Origin: Desulfosporosinus sp.
GTDB lineage: Bacteria > Bacillota > Desulfitobacteriia > Desulfitobacteriales > Desulfitobacteriaceae
DNA: 46,478 nt
Direction of reading: 5' to 3'
NCBI GenBank assembly: GCA_020692355.1
Contig: JAIMKP010000023.1
Location: 1 to 46,478 of the forward strand
Under the pieces are notes generated by a model. The model saw only the letters and a list, made by a program, of their open reading frames with translations. It did not search any database and had not been told where the DNA came from. A program made the translations under genes and the position numbers. Below are positions 43,228-46,478 of this stretch, piece by piece. Numbering within the stretch: the first letter of the stretch is position 1; every line of letters starts with the position of its first letter.

Positions 43228-43772
43228 ATGAAAGTTGTTTACCCTATCTGCTGTGGTGTCGATGTGCATAAAACTTTTCTCGTCGCCACTCCCGGAGTTG
43301 ACAGAACTTCTGCAATCACCATCATCTCCGAGATTGGTAATGATATGTCTCAGTTTGCCAATTCTAAGCGTTTATGCTGCTGGGCGGGACTCACGCCTGG
43401 CAACAATGAATCTGCTGGTAAGAAAAAATCTGTTCGTATAACACGTACTGGTGTCTACCTCAAACCTGCATTGGTACAAGTTGCCCATGCAGCCGTGAGA
43501 TCGAACATCTCTCCTTACTACAAAGTCAAGTATGAACGCATTAGTAAAAGAAGAGGCAAAAAAGAGCCATAATCGCTATCGCAAGGATGATACTCACCGC
43601 TGTATACCACATGTTTCTTACGGGTGAAGCGTTCAATCCGAGTGATCTGTATAAAGTTGATATGCCACAGGAAATGGTGGAAAAGCAGAAAGAGAAAGCT
43701 ATTAAACAAGCAGCAAAACTTCTGATTTCCCTTGGTCTAATAAAAGCCACTGACATATCTGTAGCTAGCTAA
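43228..43772 (+). pseudogene. Decayed IS110-family transposase
   Basis: The N-terminal DEDD start (VYPICCGVDVHKTFLVAT) is joined directly to the C-terminal domain (ITIISEIGNDMSQFANSK, then CCWAGLTPGNNESAGKKK), so the middle, about 200 residues, is deleted. A one-base loss in an A-run near 43557-43562 then shifts the frame; the tail continues as AIIAIARMILTAVYHMF in the -1 frame to 43772. The ATG at 43228 still has AAAGGAGG upstream. Confidence 0.85.
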
Positions 43773-43795
43773 AGCTTCATTTTTTTCTGGGCTAT

Positions 43796-44209
43796 CTAAG
43801 GCCTTAGGATTGCCAAAATCACTGGAATAATCATACAAAACGTCAAAACTGACCCATTGTTTACTAAATATATAGGGGAAAAATCAGGAATAGGAACACC
43901 TGAAGTTACATTTACCGGAAACCAAAAAGAAAAAACCGCCATAGGTACTACCCACCAGTTTCCTCGAGATATTTTCTTAAACGTAAAGTGATTTTTGCAC
44001 ACTACTAGTTCCCATACCCAAAATAAAGCTACTATTGTCATAACAATTAGGTTACCCGTAAGAACAGCAAAGCCATAGTCACTAGTTATTGCCGAATTCT
44101 GGAATATTGCAATTGCAAGAAGGATAATTACAACATATGTAGAAAAAATCCGATATCTTGTAACAAAATTGCCTGATAAGAATATACCTGCCACCAACGC
44201 GATTGTCAT
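43796..44209 (-). CDS. Small polytopic membrane protein, cassette gene
   Basis: About 137 residues with four or five membrane helices (TIALVAGIFLSG, VVIILLAIAIF, LIVMTIVALFWVWELVV, MAVFSFWFPV, CMIIPVILAIL). No family recognised. The ATG at 44209 coincides with the end of attC-like site 6 (GTTAATG on the minus strand), so the start codon and the site overlap; a longer start inside the site (to 44251) is less likely. Confidence 0.6.
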   Translation of the reverse strand: MTIALVAGIFLSGNFVTRYRIFSTYVVIILLAIAIFQNSAITSDYGFAVLTGNLIVMTIVALFWVWELVVCKNHFTFKKISRGNWWVVPMAVFSFWFPVNVTSGVPIPDFSPIYLVNNGSVLTFCMIIPVILAILRP

Positions 44210-44274
44210 TAACTTTTCCCGACGCGCCCAAACAACTTTCATCTTTTCCAAGTGTCGGGAATTCTCTGTTATAT
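44207..44274. other. attC-like site 6 (left arm partly deleted)
   Basis: ATTAAC (44208-44213) and GTTATAT (44268-44274) bound a shortened version of the repeat. CCCGAC (44218-44223) pairs with GTCGGG (44254-44259), and the loop keeps the CTTTCATC...CCAAG pattern of site 4. About 8 to 10 bases between TAAC and the stem are missing. Confidence 0.55.
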
Positions 44275-44300
44275 GACGTGTCCACCTTCGAAGGCCATCC

Positions 44301-44330
44301 TGGACAAGATATTTTTGTCCTCGTTATAGA
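44301..44330 (+). promoter_or_regulatory. Possible promoter for the DNA methyltransferase gene
   Basis: TGGACA (44301-44306), an 18-base spacer and TATAGA (44325-44330), about 20 bases upstream of the start. The -35 matches 5 of 6, the -10 4 of 6. Confidence 0.35.
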
Positions 44331-44351
44331 ATATATTAGACAGGGATAAGT

Positions 44352-45737
44352 TTGAAGAACAAGCTTTATTATGGGGATAATCTCGTAATTTTGGGCCAAT
44401 TAGAGGATAACTCTATCGACTTGGTTTATCTTGATCCACCTTTTAACAGTAATAAAAACTACAATTTACTATTTACAAATGAAACTGGCCGTGTATCCGA
44501 TGCCCAAAGACATGCTTTTGATGACACCTGGGAATGGGGATTAGAATCCGAGAAGACTTGGGTCAATATTGTAGAAACATACGACCCGAATATTGTCAAT
44601 TTGTTAGCAGCGTTAAGGCAACATCTTGGTTCGAGTAGCGTAATGGCATACCTTGTAATGATGACACCCCGCTTAAAAGAACTCCATAGGGTACTTAAAC
44701 CTACAGGATCCATCTTCCTCCATTGTGACCCTACCTCTAGCCATTATTTGAAACTATTAATGGACTGTATTTTCTCCCCATCCAACTTCCGAAATGAAAT
44801 TATTTGGTGTTATAGACAAGGTGGTCGGGGTTCTAAACACTTTGCTAGAAAGCATGACACTATATTTTTCTACTCCAAGTCAAACAATTGGACGTTTGAA
44901 GTTAATTCAATTCGAATCCCGTATCACGGAACTGGGGGCTATCAAACAAGTGGCCGGGGTATTAGAAGCAAAAATGGACGTACATACCATCCTCATCCGG
45001 AAGGGAAAATTCCTGAAGATTGGTGGGATATCCCTGCTATTCCGCCTATGTCAAAAGAGAGAATTGGATACCCAACTCAGAAACCGTTAGAGTTGCTTGA
45101 AAGGATTATTCAAGCATGTTCAATGGATGGGCAAGTTGTTTTAGATCCTTTCAGTGGTTGTGGTACTGCCATCGTTGCTTCCGAAAAGTTAAACCGCCGC
45201 TGGATCGGAATTGATATTACTCATCTTGCCATAACATTGGTAAGAACACGTCTTGAGCAATATTTCGGACCACGTCTACACGAATTTGATATTTTGGGAG
45301 CTCCAGTTGATTTGGAAGGAGCTATTTCGTTAGCAAATCAAGATCGCTACCAATTCCAATGGTGGGCATTAGGCTTAATAGGTGCCCGCCCCTTCGAGGA
45401 AAAACGGAAAGGCCCCGACGGTGGTGTCGACGGCTATATTTATTTTAATTATGAACTCCGCTCTTCACATATCGGTAAAATCATAGTACAAGTGAAAAGT
45501 GGAAAAGTATCTGTAACTACTATTAGGGAACTTGCCAGTGTCAGGAGAAGCCAAAAGGCTGAAATTGGCATTCTTCTTACCTTAGAACCACCAACCTCAA
45601 ACATGTTAAAAGAAGCCGCATGCGAAGGAATGTTTACTTGCTTACTCGATGGAAACCGATACCCAATAATCCAAATTATTACTATAGAACAAGCCATTAA
45701 CGGCCAATCTGTTTTATACCCTAAGATATATGTATAA
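44352..45737 (+). CDS. DNA methyltransferase fused to an Mrr-like nuclease domain
   Basis: A 461-residue protein. Residues 1 to about 310 form a beta-class amino methyltransferase, with the catalytic motif first (LVYLDPPFNS) and the SAM motif later (VVLDPFSGCGTAIVA). Residues about 340-430 carry GGVDGYIYF, then IIVQVKSGKVS, the GxDG...QxK pattern of PD-(D/E)XK Mrr-like endonucleases. So modification and cleavage may be joined in one chain. The start is TTG at 44352 with AGGGATAAG. It is oriented opposite to most cassette genes and ends 13 bases before attC-like site 7. Confidence 0.85.
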   Translation: MKNKLYYGDNLVILGQLEDNSIDLVYLDPPFNSNKNYNLLFTNETGRVSDAQRHAFDDTWEWGLESEKTWVNIVETYDPNIVNLLAALRQHLGSSSVMAYLVMMTPRLKELHRVLKPTGSIFLHCDPTSSHYLKLLMDCIFSPSNFRNEIIWCYRQGGRGSKHFARKHDTIFFYSKSNNWTFEVNSIRIPYHGTGGYQTSGRGIRSKNGRTYHPHPEGKIPEDWWDIPAIPPMSKERIGYPTQKPLELLERIIQACSMDGQVVLDPFSGCGTAIVASEKLNRRWIGIDITHLAITLVRTRLEQYFGPRLHEFDILGAPVDLEGAISLANQDRYQFQWWALGLIGARPFEEKRKGPDGGVDGYIYFNYELRSSHIGKIIVQVKSGKVSVTTIRELASVRRSQKAEIGILLTLEPPTSNMLKEAACEGMFTCLLDGNRYPIIQIITIEQAINGQSVLYPKIYV

Positions 45738-45750
45738 CCGTGGACATGTC

Positions 45751-45774
45751 ATATAACGTTGTGCGTATTTCCCC
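45751..45774. other. attC-like site 7, left half only
   Basis: ATATAACGTTGTGCGTATTT matches the left end of sites 1-5, then the similarity stops at the edge of an IS3-type element. The right half is missing from the window and was probably displaced by the insertion. Confidence 0.6.
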
Positions 45775-45849
45775 CTGTGTTAGCATAGTTGTCATAGGAC
45801 TCCAAGAGAAGTATAGTGAGCTAATAAGAAGACTCAGAGGAGGAGACCC

Positions 45850-46338
45850 ATGGCAAAATACAGTGAAGAGTTTAAGTACTCGATCATCATGAAAATGATG
45901 CCGCCGCAGAATCAAGCGGTAAGTATGATAGCTAGAGAAACTGGGCTTTCGGAAGGAACCCTGCATCAGTGGCGGAAACAAGCCAGAGCGAAGGGATTTG
46001 CTGTTCCTAAAGAGGTTGAGCGCTGGAGCACTCAGGATAAGTTCCTGATCGTCGTGGAGACATCTCATCTTAGCGAAGTTGAGTTGGCTGAGTACTGTCG
46101 CAGTAAAGGGCTTTATGTTGAACAGGTTCAGGCCTGGCGTGACGCTTGCATGCAGGCCAATGGCGGTGTTGCGCAGCAAGCCTCACGCCTACAGAAAGAT
46201 TTACGTGATAAGGAGCGTGAAATCAAAAAGTTAGCGCAAGAACTTCGTCGAAAAGAGGCAGCGCTAGCAGAAACAGCGGCTCTATTGGTTCTAAGAAAAA
46301 AAGCCCTTGCGATTTGGGGGGACGGCGAGGACGCTTGA
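45850..46338 (+). CDS. IS3-family transposase OrfA
   Basis: A 162-residue DNA-binding protein. An N-terminal helix-turn-helix (about residues 1-50, VSMIARETGLSEGTLHQW) and a second helical domain (LSEVELAEYCRSKGLYVE) are followed by a coiled coil (KDLRDKEREIKKLAQELR). This matches the long-form OrfA of some IS3 elements. The ATG follows AGAGGAGGAGACCC. The end overlaps orfB (TTGA), which allows coupled translation of the catalytic part. Confidence 0.85.
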   Translation: MAKYSEEFKYSIIMKMMPPQNQAVSMIARETGLSEGTLHQWRKQARAKGFAVPKEVERWSTQDKFLIVVETSHLSEVELAEYCRSKGLYVEQVQAWRDACMQANGGVAQQASRLQKDLRDKEREIKKLAQELRRKEAALAETAALLVLRKKALAIWGDGEDA

Positions 46339-46478
46339 TCAGCGCCTCAGATCGCAACAACGCCATAATGCTGATTGAAGAAGCCACTCAGGCCGGGACC
46401 CGGGAGAAGATGGCTTGCAAAGAAATGGGGATAAGTCTTCGTACGTTGCAGCGTTGGCGAAGTGATGCAGCACCTTTC
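46335..46478 (+). CDS. IS3-family transposase OrfB, 5' part
   Basis: A TTG start at 46335 overlaps the orfA stop by 4 bases. The first 48 residues (ISASDRNNAIMLIEEATQAG, then KEMGISLRTLQRW) form the helix-turn-helix that precedes the DDE domain, which lies beyond the window end. Confidence 0.75.
   Translation, partial: MISASDRNNAIMLIEEATQAGTREKMACKEMGISLRTLQRWRSDAAPF

Larger units (their letters stand above)
45775..46478 (+). mobile_element. IS3-family insertion sequence, partial
   Basis: Begins near TGTGTTAGCATAGTTGTC where the attC-like repeat is interrupted, contains orfA and the start of orfB, and continues past the window end. The exact terminal repeat cannot be fixed without the other end. 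Confidence 0.75.

Overview
The window comes from an endospore-forming Firmicute. The evidence is a gene for an alpha/beta small acid-soluble spore protein, YtaF, a spore-type GH18 hydrolase, the TRAP protein MtrB, a DRTGG/CBS regulator of the YtoI type, strong AGGAGG ribosome sites, many TTG/GTG starts and GC-rich terminators. The gene set fits the Desulfitobacterium/Desulfosporosinus group best, but that placement is inference.

From 1 to about 21.3 kb is ordinary core chromosome, almost all on the minus strand: a CsoR-family regulator, a lytic transglycosylase, coaE, ytaF, an ABC-F ATPase, mutM, polA, tRNA-Leu(CAA), accA/accD, a small DUF2007-like protein, mtrB, coaD, dnaE, a YtoI-like regulator, a translationally coupled spore-protein pair that includes a 47-codon Cys-rich gene, a UPF0173 hydrolase, a GH18 hydrolase, a wecA/tagO-like transferase, an MTA phosphorylase-family gene and trmL. 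From 21.5 to 25.3 kb the plus strand carries aconitase and an Lrp-type regulator coupled to an aminotransferase. The intergenic gaps hold four different 7-bp tandem repeats and two copies of a terminator-bearing repeat.

From 25.3 to 28 kb is a decayed patch: a TnpB fragment, a frameshifted secreted metalloprotease beside a membrane-anchored protein, an orphan Cys-rich ORF, and a duplicated segment of about 90 bp. From 28 to 35.8 kb core genes return: queG, cca, a diacylglycerol-kinase-like gene, a D-2-hydroxyacid dehydrogenase, an M29 aminopeptidase, an MBL hydrolase and an RluA-type pseudouridine synthase. Between cca and queG lies a 12-residue ORF joined to both genes by ATGA overlaps.

From about 35.8 kb to the end the window changes character. 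It becomes AT-richer and holds seven related structured repeats (TAAC...hairpin...GTT) with about one gene, or one gene pair, between successive repeats: SAM methyltransferases, a beta-carbonic anhydrase, a toxin-antitoxin pair, a GNAT acetyltransferase, an HD-domain protein, a small membrane protein, and a DNA methyltransferase fused to an Mrr-like nuclease domain. The repeats look like integron attC sites, and the layout (stop codon 12 to 51 nt before a site, next start close after it) looks like a gene-cassette array, which is unusual for a Firmicute. No integron integrase is visible. The array is interrupted by an IS91-type element with a truncated tyrosine recombinase, a decayed IS110 element, and an IS3-type element that cuts the last repeat and runs off the window.
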